Of a stretch of DNA of 64,000 nucleotides, positions 52,995 to 61,235 are shown in pieces. Source of the stretch: Hyphomicrobiaceae bacterium (GTDB taxonomy: Bacteria; Pseudomonadota; Alphaproteobacteria; Rhizobiales; Devosiaceae); NCBI GenBank assembly GCA_020638065.1, contig JACKJG010000005.1, positions 183,440-247,439 of the forward strand, read 5' to 3'. How positions within the stretch are numbered: position 1 is the stretch's first letter; each line of letters starts with the position of its first letter. The translations under genes and the position numbers were made by a program. Under the pieces are notes generated by a model. That model was not told the origin of the DNA and did no database searches. It saw nothing but the letters and a program-made list of their open reading frames with translations.

Positions 52995-54569
52995 ATGCGC
53001 GCACCCATCGGGCTCAGAATCCGAAATCAACGCCAAATCAAGGGTCTGACACAGGCGGGTCTCGCCAAGCAGTCCGGCATCTCCGCCAGTTATCTCAATC
53101 TGATCGAGTCAAACCGCCGCGATGTCGGCGGCACTCTGCTGCACAAACTGGCTGAGGTGCTCGAGGTCGAACTCTCCGATTTGACGGGCGAAGCGGAGCA
53201 ACGCCTGCTATCGGAACTGCACGAAGCCTTCGCCGACCCCGTTCTCGAGTCGTTGCATTTGGGAATGGACGACGCCCATCAGCTTGTCGCCCGCCAGCCC
53301 CAGCTGGGCCGCGCCCTGCACCAGCTCTATCGGGCCTTTCTGGACATGCGCGCCCGCGCCTATGCCTATTCGCACCGGCTGCAATCCGATCCCCTGTTTT
53401 CCTCGCTGCTGCACCAGATGTTGACAAACATCACCGCCGTCCGTTCCGCCGCGGAAATCCTTCGTGACGTACCGGACATCGAAACACCCGAGCGGAGCCG
53501 CTTTCATCAAACCATTACCGTGCAGGCCGAAGCTCTTTCTGCGGCAGCCAGATCCCTGATCGCCGAATTCGATCTTGAATCGGAGCGCCATCGCCGCCTG
53601 ACCCCGTCGCGCGAAGTCGACGACCTTCTCATCGGACAGGACAATTACTTCCCCTTGCTGGAAGACGCGGCGCGCAAGCTGAGAAGCCAATTGACCGGAG
53701 GTCCGCACCTCGAGACGCATCATTTGACCGATGCGCTGGAAAACCAGCTTGGGGTCTCGGTCAAATATGACGGTCCGCCGCAAAACGAACCCGCAAACCA
53801 GAGCCGCGATTTCGGTTTCAGCGCTGAACAGGGCTTGCTCTGGTTCCGCTCCGGCGTCCCGATGGCGACGCAACGTTTTCAACTCGCACGCCACTTCGCC
53901 ATCGCTCGAGAGTCGGAACTGCTGCAATCCCTGGTGAATGACGAAAGCCTGACGTCCGATCAGGCCCGAAGCCTGGCCTACAAGGCCCTTGGCTCCTATT
54001 TGGCCGGCGCAATCCTGTTTCCCTACGACGAGTTTCTCGCGGCAGCTATTGAGTCTCGCTACGATCTAGACTTTCTGGCCCAGAAATACGTCGCAAGCTT
54101 CGAACAGGTCGCCCACCGCCTGGTTACGCTGCGCGCGCCGGGCGCGTCGGGCATTCCCTTCGGTTTCGTCCGGTCGGATGCGGCTGGTTTCCTGTCCAAG
54201 CAATTCCCCCTGCCCGGCCTTTTGATGCCGAGTGCCGGTCACGCCTGCCCCTTGTGGATATTGTCCGCGGCATTCCGGCAGATGAACTCCATCGTCAGCC
54301 AGACCGCGCAATCGACCGACGGCGCTCGCTTTCTTTTCGTGGCCAAGGCCAGTGCCAAACGCATCTCCGCCTACACCGAAATGCCCGTTTATTCGTCCGT
54401 CATGCTGGCCTGCAACATCATCCACGCCGACAAGACCGTTTACGGCACCGCGCTCAATCTGACGGATTCGTCTCTTGATGCAAAAGTCGGACCGACATGC
54501 CGCCTCTGCGTACGCACCGATTGCGCGCACCGTCAGGAAGGCGTGGCGCAAAACCTTGCCTCGATCTGA
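52995..54569 (+). CDS. ScfR/RamB-family short-chain acyl-CoA regulator
   Basis: 524 aa transcription factor. Residues 1-70 are an XRE helix-turn-helix (GLRIRNQRQIKGLTQAGLAKQSGISASYLNLIESNRRDVGG). A central region (about 270-340) matches the ImmA/IrrE fold but where a HExxH motif would be it reads FQLARHFAIARESELL, so no protease. The C-terminal region is the DUF2083-type effector domain with four cysteines or histidines (GPTCRLCVRTDCAHRQEG). Relatives such as PccR and RamB control propionate, acetate and glyoxylate genes in response to acyl-CoA. Divergent from the liv-acs run, which is the likely target. Confidence 0.88.
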   Translation: MRAPIGLRIRNQRQIKGLTQAGLAKQSGISASYLNLIESNRRDVGGTLLHKLAEVLEVELSDLTGEAEQRLLSELHEAFADPVLESLHLGMDDAHQLVARQPQLGRALHQLYRAFLDMRARAYAYSHRLQSDPLFSSLLHQMLTNITAVRSAAEILRDVPDIETPERSRFHQTITVQAEALSAAARSLIAEFDLESERHRRLTPSREVDDLLIGQDNYFPLLEDAARKLRSQLTGGPHLETHHLTDALENQLGVSVKYDGPPQNEPANQSRDFGFSAEQGLLWFRSGVPMATQRFQLARHFAIARESELLQSLVNDESLTSDQARSLAYKALGSYLAGAILFPYDEFLAAAIESRYDLDFLAQKYVASFEQVAHRLVTLRAPGASGIPFGFVRSDAAGFLSKQFPLPGLLMPSAGHACPLWILSAAFRQMNSIVSQTAQSTDGARFLFVAKASAKRISAYTEMPVYSSVMLACNIIHADKTVYGTALNLTDSSLDAKVGPTCRLCVRTDCAHRQEGVAQNLASI

Positions 54570-54686
54570 GCGACCAAGCCGAATACTGGACAAAATGCCT
54601 GCGAAGCCCGATATTCGCGCCCCGTGGCCAGGCAAATCAGGTCAACATTGATGGCAGGCGTAGATTCCTGCTTGGGGGGGACGGAA

Positions 54687-55073
54687 GTGGCCGACATTCT
54701 GATTGTCGAAGACGAGCCATCAATTCTCAGTTCGCTTGAGTTCATTCTCAAACACGCCGGTTGGACGATCGAAAGTCTCACCGACGGCGAAAGCGCCCTG
54801 AACAAGCTGTCTTCCGAATTGCCCAAAGCCATCGTTCTCGATGTCATGCTGCCCCGGCGGAGCGGATTTGAGGTACTCAAGGAAATCCGAGCCAATCCGC
54901 GCACATCAGCGCTTCCCGTACTTGTCCTGACCGCCAAGGGTCAACAGCAGGATCGGCGGACGGCAACAGAACTCGGCGCCAGCGAATTCATCACCAAACC
55001 CTATTCGAACGCCGAGGTGGTCGAAGCGATCAGGCGGTTGCTGTCGGGTGAAACCAGGCCGGACGCCGGCTAG
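54687..55073 (+). CDS. Stand-alone response regulator receiver protein
   Basis: 128 aa receiver with no output domain. Acidic pair in VEDEPSI, D52 in AIVLDVMLPRRSG, Thr in VLVLTAKGQQQDR, Lys in GASEFITKPYSNAEVV. The start is taken as GTG 54687 (VADILIVEDE) because a G-rich stretch lies six bases upstream; ATG 54651 is an alternative that adds 12 non-family residues. It is followed four bases later by the small membrane protein and then by the histidine kinase, its probable partner. Output probably by protein-protein contact. Confidence 0.88.
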   Translation: MADILIVEDEPSILSSLEFILKHAGWTIESLTDGESALNKLSSELPKAIVLDVMLPRRSGFEVLKEIRANPRTSALPVLVLTAKGQQQDRRTATELGASEFITKPYSNAEVVEAIRRLLSGETRPDAG

Positions 55074-55077
55074 ACCG

Positions 55078-55311
55078 ATGAGTCGACGCCTCCGCATGAT
55101 CGCGTTTTTCCTGCCATGGGTGGGGCTGGTTCTTTTCATGCCGCCTTTCGTCAAACTCTTTGACAACGAGCACAAACTCTTTGGCGTGCCGGCCATCGGA
55201 CCGTTTGTTTTTGGGGTATGGGGCGCCCTGATCGCCATCGCATTTCTGGTTCAGCATTTTCTGCGCAAGGCCGAACAGGCGCAGGAACGTGACGAGGGGT
55301 CAGGAAGATGA
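55078..55311 (+). CDS. Small membrane protein partnered with an SSS-type protein
   Basis: 77 aa with two hydrophobic helices (IAFFLPWVGLVLFMPPFVKLF and VFGVWGALIAIAFLVQHFL) and a charged tail. The shape and position resemble the short DUF485/DUF3311-type proteins that precede sodium:solute symporters. ATG 55078 is four bases after the receiver gene; its stop overlaps the kinase start (ATGA at 55308-55311). Function probably in assembly or stability of the SSS domain; inferred. Confidence 0.75.
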   Translation: MSRRLRMIAFFLPWVGLVLFMPPFVKLFDNEHKLFGVPAIGPFVFGVWGALIAIAFLVQHFLRKAEQAQERDEGSGR

Positions 55312-58025
55312 TTTCGGGGAACCTCGTCATCCTGACGGCGTTTGCCTATATCGTCGTTCTGTTCGGACTCGCTTACTTCTCGGACCAGCGCGCCCGGCGC
55401 GGCCGCAACGGCTTTCTGCGCTCTCCACTGATCTACACGCTCGCAATTTCGGTCTATTGCACCAGCTGGACCTTCTATGGCGCCGTCGGTTCGGCGGCTA
55501 ACAACGGCCTTGAGTTTCTTGCCGTCTATATCGGCCCGACACTCGTGTTCGTCGGTTGGTGGTTTGGGCTGCGCAAACTGGTCCGCATCAGCCATTCGCA
55601 ACGCATCACCTCCGTTGCCGACTTCATATCGTCGCGTTTCGGCAAGTCTGGTGCCATTGCCGTGCTGGTCACATTGATCGCGGTGCTGGCGGCGACGCCA
55701 TATATCGCGCTGCAACTCAAGGCGATCACCTCGTCCCTACGGGTCATGCTGGCCAGCGATTCCGGATCGTTCGCCGCCAACCTCGATGATTCGTCGCTCG
55801 CCCTGGTTACCGCGGCCATCATGGCTCTTTTCACCATTCTGTTCGGCACCCGCAACGTCGATGCCAACGAGCAACACCACGGTGTCGTCGCGGCAATCGC
55901 TTTTGAAGCGGTGATCAAACTTGCAGCCCTGTTTGCCGTCGGTCTGTTTGTCGTGTTTGGTCTGGGCGGCGGCCTGACGGGGACATTCGAGCGCGCAGCC
56001 GAGGCCGGCGTGACCTTTGTTAGTGATCGGGACTTCGGCAGCCGATGGATAACGATCACGCTTCTTTCTGCCGCAGCGATCGTTTGTCTGCCGCGCCAGT
56101 TCCAGATCACGGTGGTTGAAAACGCCGACGAGAGCCATCTTCGCACGGCGTCCTGGGCCTTCCCGCTCTACATGTTGGGCATGAGCCTGTTCACGGTTCC
56201 CATCGCCGTGATGGGCAAGGCACTGTTTGCGTCTGGCGCCGACCCCGACATGTTCGTTCTGACTCTGCCCCTGTCGGCCAATCAGCAGGTGCTGTCGCTT
56301 TTCGCCTTTATCGGCGGCTTTTCCAGCGCCACCTCTATGATCATCGTCTCGTCGATTGCCCTGTCGATCATGGTATCGAACCACATTGTCGTTCCCGTGG
56401 CCCTGCGGTCGCAAGGCTTCAATGCCAATTCGCGGCCCGAAGGCGTCACTCGGCTGCTTCTGACGTCGCGCCGCATTGCGATTGTGACCATCCTTTTTCT
56501 GGGTTTTACCTATTTCTGGTTGACCAATGGGTCCGGCGCGCTGGCGATTATCGGGCTGATTTCCTTCACTGGCGTCGCTCAGTTCCTCCCCGCCATTCTA
56601 GCCGCCCTGTTCTGGCGCGATGCGACACGTCAGGGCGCCCTCGCCGGGCTCATCGTGGGCTTTGCAGTCTGGGTCTATTGCCTTTTCCTTCCGGCCTTCG
56701 CGCCCGGCAACGTCATCCTGACCGATTGGGTCAACAACGGCCTCTTCGGCTGGGCGTGGCTAAAACCACAAGCGCTTTTCGGAATCGAGGGTATCGACCC
56801 ACTCGTGCATGCCGTCATGTGGAGCCTGATGGGCAATTCCATGGCGCTGATCGGTGTTTCGATCGCCACGGAGAACGACCCCGTGGGGCGCCTGCAGGCC
56901 GCCCGCTTTGTCGACGCGTTCCGGCTTGGCTCATCCAACCAGTCGAGCTACATCCGCTCATCCGCGACCCTGAACGATCTGTTCCGCGTCGCCAGCCGCG
57001 TGCTGGGTTATCAGCGTGCCACGCAGGTGTTTGACCAATACGAAGCAGACCGGAGAGATCGCGAAACTGCCGAGCCCTCCCCGGCCTTCATCGCCGATCT
57101 GGAAAGTGAACTGGCCGGTTCGATCGGGGCCGCTTCAGCGCACGTGATCCTCTCGCAAGTGGTGTCCGGTGACACAGACGCCATCGAGGAAGTCATTCGC
57201 ATGGCTGACGAAACCCAACAGATTCTCGAATATTCCCAGAGGCTCGAAAACACCACGACAGAGTTGCAGTCGACCGCCGAGCAATTGCGGACGGCCAACG
57301 CCCAATTGCGCCAGCTCGACCAGCAAAAAGACGAGTTTCTGTCTCAGGTCAGCCACGAAGTGCGTACCCCGATGACCGCCATCCGTTCGTTTTCCGAGAT
57401 TCTTCTGACCCATAAGGACCTGTCTTCGGATCAACGCCAGCAATTCGTGACGACGATCCATTCCGAAAGCATGCGCCTGACGGCTCTCCTCGATGAGATT
57501 CTCGATCTCAGCGCCCTTGAACGCGGCGAATCGCTTTGGACCGACACAGATACGGATATCGGCGCCGCCCTGCAGCGCGCAGTCGATGTCTGCACACCCA
57601 TCGCCCAGGAACGCAATTTCACGATCATCTCCGAAAGCGTTCCCCGCGACCGGATTGTCTTCGCCAACTCGGACCGGCTCAGTCAGGTTTTCATCAACCT
57701 CATTACCAACGCCATCAAGTACAATGACAGCGATGCCCCCTTCATTCGCATCACCTGCAGCGAGTCTGATGGCCATATCGCGATTGATTTCACCGACAAT
57801 GGCCCCGGCGTGGCTCCAGTCGATCGTGACATCATCTTTGAAAAATTCGCCCGTGGGCGGGGAGAAGGAGACATGAGCGAAAGCGGATCTGGCCTCGGTC
57901 TGGCCATTAGCCGCGAAATCATCAACCGCCTTGCCGGCAGGCTTGAGCTTGTTCCGGCAGGGGAAACCGGCGCCTGCTTCCGTGTAACCCTACCGCTCAG
58001 AGCCGAACAGCAGGCCGCCCAATGA
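55308..58025 (+). CDS. Sodium:solute symporter-histidine kinase fusion (CrbS-like)
   Basis: 905 aa sensor. Residues 1-500 form an SSS transporter domain with thirteen or so helices (GNLVILTAFAYIVVLFGLAYFSD, LIYTLAISVYCTSWTFYGAVGSAA, ISHSQRITSVADFISSRFG). A coiled coil follows (about 645-670: SQRLENTTTELQSTAEQLRTANAQLRQLDQQ). The kinase core has H683 in SQVSHEVRTPMTAIRSF, the N box NLITNAIKYN, G1 DNGPGVAP and G2 GSGLGLAIS. CrbS of Vibrio controls acs; the nearby acs supports an acetate-related role. No PAS domain is evident. Ends at a hairpin next to a convergent tRNA. Confidence 0.92.
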   Translation: MISGNLVILTAFAYIVVLFGLAYFSDQRARRGRNGFLRSPLIYTLAISVYCTSWTFYGAVGSAANNGLEFLAVYIGPTLVFVGWWFGLRKLVRISHSQRITSVADFISSRFGKSGAIAVLVTLIAVLAATPYIALQLKAITSSLRVMLASDSGSFAANLDDSSLALVTAAIMALFTILFGTRNVDANEQHHGVVAAIAFEAVIKLAALFAVGLFVVFGLGGGLTGTFERAAEAGVTFVSDRDFGSRWITITLLSAAAIVCLPRQFQITVVENADESHLRTASWAFPLYMLGMSLFTVPIAVMGKALFASGADPDMFVLTLPLSANQQVLSLFAFIGGFSSATSMIIVSSIALSIMVSNHIVVPVALRSQGFNANSRPEGVTRLLLTSRRIAIVTILFLGFTYFWLTNGSGALAIIGLISFTGVAQFLPAILAALFWRDATRQGALAGLIVGFAVWVYCLFLPAFAPGNVILTDWVNNGLFGWAWLKPQALFGIEGIDPLVHAVMWSLMGNSMALIGVSIATENDPVGRLQAARFVDAFRLGSSNQSSYIRSSATLNDLFRVASRVLGYQRATQVFDQYEADRRDRETAEPSPAFIADLESELAGSIGAASAHVILSQVVSGDTDAIEEVIRMADETQQILEYSQRLENTTTELQSTAEQLRTANAQLRQLDQQKDEFLSQVSHEVRTPMTAIRSFSEILLTHKDLSSDQRQQFVTTIHSESMRLTALLDEILDLSALERGESLWTDTDTDIGAALQRAVDVCTPIAQERNFTIISESVPRDRIVFANSDRLSQVFINLITNAIKYNDSDAPFIRITCSESDGHIAIDFTDNGPGVAPVDRDIIFEKFARGRGEGDMSESGSGLGLAISREIINRLAGRLELVPAGETGACFRVTLPLRAEQQAAQ

Positions 58026-58047
58026 AAAAAGCTCCGGAACGGAGCTT
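58026..58047 (-). terminator. Terminator shared by tRNA-Leu and the sensor gene
   Basis: GAAGCTCCG / CGGAGCTTT type hairpin with a six-base T run on the minus strand, placed just past the tRNA 3' end. It lies one base after the kinase stop, so it may also act on the plus strand. Confidence 0.7.
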
Positions 58048-58070
58048 CATCACACTCAGCGATTTGAGTT

Positions 58071-58157
58071 TGGTGCGGTCGAGAAGACTCGAACTTCCAC
58101 GGGTTTTATCCCACAGCGACCTCAACGCTGCGCGTCTACCAATTCCGCCACGACCGC
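58071..58157 (-). tRNA. tRNA-Leu (GAG)
   Basis: 87-base class II tRNA with encoded CCA. Acceptor GCGGTCG / CGACCGC, D-arm TGGCGGAATTGGTAGACGC, anticodon stem CAGCG / CGCTG with loop TTGAGGT (anticodon GAG, reading CUC/CUU), a long variable arm (TGTGGGATAAAACCCGTG) and T arm GAAGTTCGAGTCTTC. The long variable arm and A-to-G rich D loop support leucine identity. Confidence 0.95.
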
Positions 58158-58231
58158 GAACCAGACTGTTCCGCGCTATCGGCGGAGCGGATGCGCTTTA
58201 GCAAATACCCAATGGCTACTCAAGCCTCAAT

Positions 58232-58501
58232 TCAGGCCGGTTTGACGATCTTTTTGGTGACCTCGACGGCCAGACGCCCATCGTCGATTTTGATGTCGCC
58301 TTCAGCGATCAGTGCGTTGTTGGCGTAGATTTTCATTGGATCGCTCTCGACCGCGTCGAGCTCGATCACGGCGCCACGGCCCAACCGCAGCATGTGATGA
58401 ATCGGCATGACGGTCGATCCCAGCTCGACCTTGATGTCCACATCAATCGAGTCCACAACACTCATCGACTTCATAACCTGGTCTCGATCAAAAGAATCCA
58501 T
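58232..58501 (-). CDS. Solitary FliN/SpoA-domain protein
   Basis: 89 aa from ATG 58501. The SpoA (FliM/FliN C-terminal) domain covers residues 14-85: SVVDSIDVDIKVELGSTVMPIHHMLRLGRGAVIELDAVESDPMKIYANNALIAEGDIKIDDGRLAVEV. That is the C-ring switch module of flagella and type III secretion. A 97 aa version starting at 58525 is possible. No flagellar genes are nearby. A CtrA-like site lies 34 bases upstream. A genuine FliN of a dispersed flagellar set is possible, as are other uses of the domain. Confidence 0.85.
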   Translation of the reverse strand: MDSFDRDQVMKSMSVVDSIDVDIKVELGSTVMPIHHMLRLGRGAVIELDAVESDPMKIYANNALIAEGDIKIDDGRLAVEVTKKIVKPA

Positions 58502-58534
58502 GCGCACCCCTGCCAAAATGTGCACGCGATTTGG

Positions 58535-58549
58535 TTAGTGAACTCTTAA
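58535..58549 (-). promoter_or_regulatory. CtrA-like box upstream of the FliN-domain gene
   Basis: On the minus strand TTAA-N7-CTAA, one mismatch from the CtrA consensus TTAA-N7-TTAA. CtrA controls flagellar genes in alphaproteobacteria, matching the gene downstream. Confidence 0.45.
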
Positions 58550-58571
58550 CTCCAGCCCCTGCGAACTCGCC

Positions 58572-59303
58572 ATGCCCGAGCAAACCCCCACTTTCTACCG
58601 TCAGGATCGGATGCCGGTCGGCTGGTCAATCGCGAACGGCCTTGTCGGCTACGGCGAGGCGGAAAAAGCGATGAAAGAAAGGGCAGCTTCGATTGCCCGC
58701 GGCTCGATTGGGGAAACGGTCTGGCTGCTTGAGCATCCACCTCTTTTCACCGCCGGAACCTCGGCAAAACCGGATGATCTTCTGCAAAAGGACCGCTTTC
58801 CGGTGTTCCAGAGCGGACGCGGAGGCCAGTTCACCTATCACGGGCCGGGTCAGCGCGTCGCCTATGTCATGTTGAACCTCCGACAACGCGAGCGCGACAT
58901 CCGCAAATTCGTCCAAACCCTCGAAAGCTGGGTCATCGGAACACTCGCGCGTTTCAACATTGCCGGCTACACGGTTCCCGGCCGCGTCGGCGTGTGGGTC
59001 AAACGGCCTGACAAGGGTATTCTGGCTGAAGACAAAATCGCCGCAATCGGTGTGCGGGTCTCCAAATGGGTGAGCTATCACGGCATTTCGCTCAACGTTT
59101 CGCCCGATCTCGAGAATTACGACGGCATCGTGCCCTGCGGCATCACGGATCAGGGCGTGACCAGTTTCGAGGACCTTGGACAATTGGTCAGTCTTGCGGA
59201 GGTCGACATGGCACTCCGCCAGAGTTTCGAGGAGCATTTCGGCCCGACTGCCGACGCGGCCTTCCCCGACCTGACTGGCATCGAAGCCGCGACTCTCGCA
59301 TAA
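58572..59303 (+). CDS. lipB: Octanoyl-ACP:protein transferase
   Basis: Moves octanoate from acyl carrier protein to lipoyl domains. 243 aa; motifs VWLLEHPPLFTAGTSAKPDDLL, GRGGQFTYHGPGQRVAYVML, catalytic Lys K155 in EDKIAAIGVRVSKW and catalytic Cys C189 in GIVPCGITDQGVTS. Divergent from the FliN-domain gene with 70 bases between the two starts. Confidence 0.95.
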   Translation: MPEQTPTFYRQDRMPVGWSIANGLVGYGEAEKAMKERAASIARGSIGETVWLLEHPPLFTAGTSAKPDDLLQKDRFPVFQSGRGGQFTYHGPGQRVAYVMLNLRQRERDIRKFVQTLESWVIGTLARFNIAGYTVPGRVGVWVKRPDKGILAEDKIAAIGVRVSKWVSYHGISLNVSPDLENYDGIVPCGITDQGVTSFEDLGQLVSLAEVDMALRQSFEEHFGPTADAAFPDLTGIEAATLA

Positions 59304-59333
59304 TGACTGACACGCAAGAAGCTGGAGGCCCGG

Positions 59334-59822
59334 ATGTTTGAAGATTTCAGAAAACTACTTGATAGCAATGTGCTATCCGGACTTGACCGCGCCATCATGC
59401 CTCGCCTGATGCGGCTCTTCTATCTGACCGGACTTGCGGCCATCGCGCTTTGGGCGGTCAATCACCTCTTTTTCAGTTTCCGTTTCGGCTTCTTCAATGG
59501 GCTTTGGGGCCTGCTCGAAATTGCGGTTTTCGGATTGCTGGCCATATTCGTTCTGCGCCTCGCCGCCGAACTGTCGGTCACCTATTTCCGCGCCAACGCA
59601 ACCCACACCGAACCGACAGCGGCGCAGTCTTCATCCCCGCTATCGCTGGTCGACGAAGTGCGTGGAGCGATCGAAGAACTGGCGCAGGACGAAAAGCCCG
59701 CCCGGGAACCGCTGCAAACTGATCCCGTGCCGGCCGTGGCGGCGCCCAAGCCCACCGCAACCCGCAAACCGCGCCGCACGGCCAAACGCACCTCGCCGCA
59801 GGCAAAAACACCCAAGGCTTGA
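59334..59822 (+). CDS. DUF4282-like membrane protein with Ala/Pro/Lys tail
   Basis: 162 aa. Two helices (LMRLFYLTGLAAIALWAVNHLFF and WGLLEIAVFGLLAIFVLRLAAELSVTYF) preceded by FRKLLDSNVLSGLDRAIMPR fit the DUF4282 layout. From residue 90 on the protein is low-complexity, acidic then Ala/Pro/Lys-rich (AAPKPTATRKPRRTAKRTS), and probably cytoplasmic. The function of the family is unknown. It lies 30 bases after lipB on the same strand. Confidence 0.75.
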   Translation: MFEDFRKLLDSNVLSGLDRAIMPRLMRLFYLTGLAAIALWAVNHLFFSFRFGFFNGLWGLLEIAVFGLLAIFVLRLAAELSVTYFRANATHTEPTAAQSSSPLSLVDEVRGAIEELAQDEKPAREPLQTDPVPAVAAPKPTATRKPRRTAKRTSPQAKTPKA

Positions 59823-59909
59823 GTGGTTGCCGGGCAAACAGGGTTTTTCTTGAAGTTTGACGCCGCTGCGCTATGAGAGGCGCCTGTCTTTTCTAGCAGC
59901 GGTTCCCAG

Positions 59910-61235
59910 ATGCCCACAGCGCCCAAAATCGGCCTTGTCAGCCTTGGTTGCCCCAAGGCGCTGGTGGATTCCGAACGCATTCTTTCTACACTGCGCGCCC
60001 AAGGCTACACCTTTTCGCCAAGCTATGATGATGCCGATCTGGTCATCGTCAACACCTGCGGCTTTCTCGATAGTGCCAAAGCCGAAAGTCTTGAGGCCAT
60101 TGGCGAAGCCCTGGACGAAAACGGCAGGGTGATCGTGACCGGCTGCCTTGGCACCGAGGAGGCGCTGATCCGCCAGACCCATCCAAAGGTTTTGGCGGTC
60201 ACCGGACCGCAGCAATACGAGCAAGTGGTCGAAGCGGTGCATCAAAGCGCTCCCCCCGTAGCCGATCCGTTCGTTGATCTGGTGCCGCCCGAAGGCCTGA
60301 AGCTGACCCCGCGCCACTATTCCTATCTCAAGATTTCCGAAGGCTGCTCGAACCGCTGCACCTTCTGCATCATCCCGCACATTCGCGGCGATCTGGTTTC
60401 TCGGCCCATCGCCAATGTGCTCTATGAGGCCGAGCGGCTCGTGAATTCCGGCTCCAAGGAGCTGCTGATCATCTCGCAGGACACCAGCGCCTATGGTCAG
60501 GACCTCAAATACGCCAGCTCGAAGTTTCGCGGCCGCGACATCCCCGCCCGCTTCATAAATCTGGCCGAAGAGCTGGGCAATTTCGATGCCTGGGTCCGGA
60601 TGCACTATGTCTATCCCTACCCGCATGTCGATGCGGTTATCGATCTGATGGCCGATGACAAGGTCCTGCCCTACCTCGATATTCCCTTCCAGCACGCGGC
60701 CCCGAGCGTTCTCAAAGCCATGCGCCGGCCGGCTAATCAGGAAAAGACCCTCGACCGCATCAAATCGTGGCGCCAGACCTGCCCTGATCTCGCCATCCGC
60801 TCTACCTTCATTGTCGGTTTTCCCGGCGAAACCGAGGAGGATTTCGAAACTCTGCTCGATTGGCTCGAAGAAGCGGAAATCGATCGCGCGGGTGCCTTCA
60901 AGTTTGAGCCCGTGGCCGGTGCGAAGGCAAACGAACTTCCCGGCGCCGTTCCCGATGACGTCAAACAGGATCGCTACGATCGCTTGATGCAAAAGGCCCA
61001 GCAGGTCAGCGCCAAGCGACTGGCGACAAAGGTCGGCCGCACGATCGACGTCCTGGTCGATGATGTCCGCCCGGACGAAGGCACGGCTATTGCCCGCTCC
61101 AAATGGGATGCGCCCGAGATCGACGGTCAGGTCATCATCGATAATGCCGAACGTCTCAAGCCCGGCGATCTGGTTTCGGTCACCGTAACCGATTCCGACG
61201 CTTACGACCTTTACGCAACGCCCGCCGCCATATGA
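59910..61235 (+). CDS. rimO: Ribosomal protein uS12 methylthiotransferase
   Basis: Radical SAM enzyme that methylthiolates an Asp of ribosomal protein S12. 441 aa: UPF0004 domain with cysteines C14, C50 and C79, radical SAM motif C146SNRC150TFC153, then IFIQHAAPSVL-like strand (IPFQHAAPSVLKAMRRP) and a C-terminal TRAM domain (VLVDDVRPDEGTAIARSKWDAPEIDGQVII). The start MPTAPKIGLVSLGCPKALVD is the RimO, not MiaB, form. Overlaps folP by four bases. Confidence 0.96.
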   Translation: MPTAPKIGLVSLGCPKALVDSERILSTLRAQGYTFSPSYDDADLVIVNTCGFLDSAKAESLEAIGEALDENGRVIVTGCLGTEEALIRQTHPKVLAVTGPQQYEQVVEAVHQSAPPVADPFVDLVPPEGLKLTPRHYSYLKISEGCSNRCTFCIIPHIRGDLVSRPIANVLYEAERLVNSGSKELLIISQDTSAYGQDLKYASSKFRGRDIPARFINLAEELGNFDAWVRMHYVYPYPHVDAVIDLMADDKVLPYLDIPFQHAAPSVLKAMRRPANQEKTLDRIKSWRQTCPDLAIRSTFIVGFPGETEEDFETLLDWLEEAEIDRAGAFKFEPVAGAKANELPGAVPDDVKQDRYDRLMQKAQQVSAKRLATKVGRTIDVLVDDVRPDEGTAIARSKWDAPEIDGQVIIDNAERLKPGDLVSVTVTDSDAYDLYATPAAI

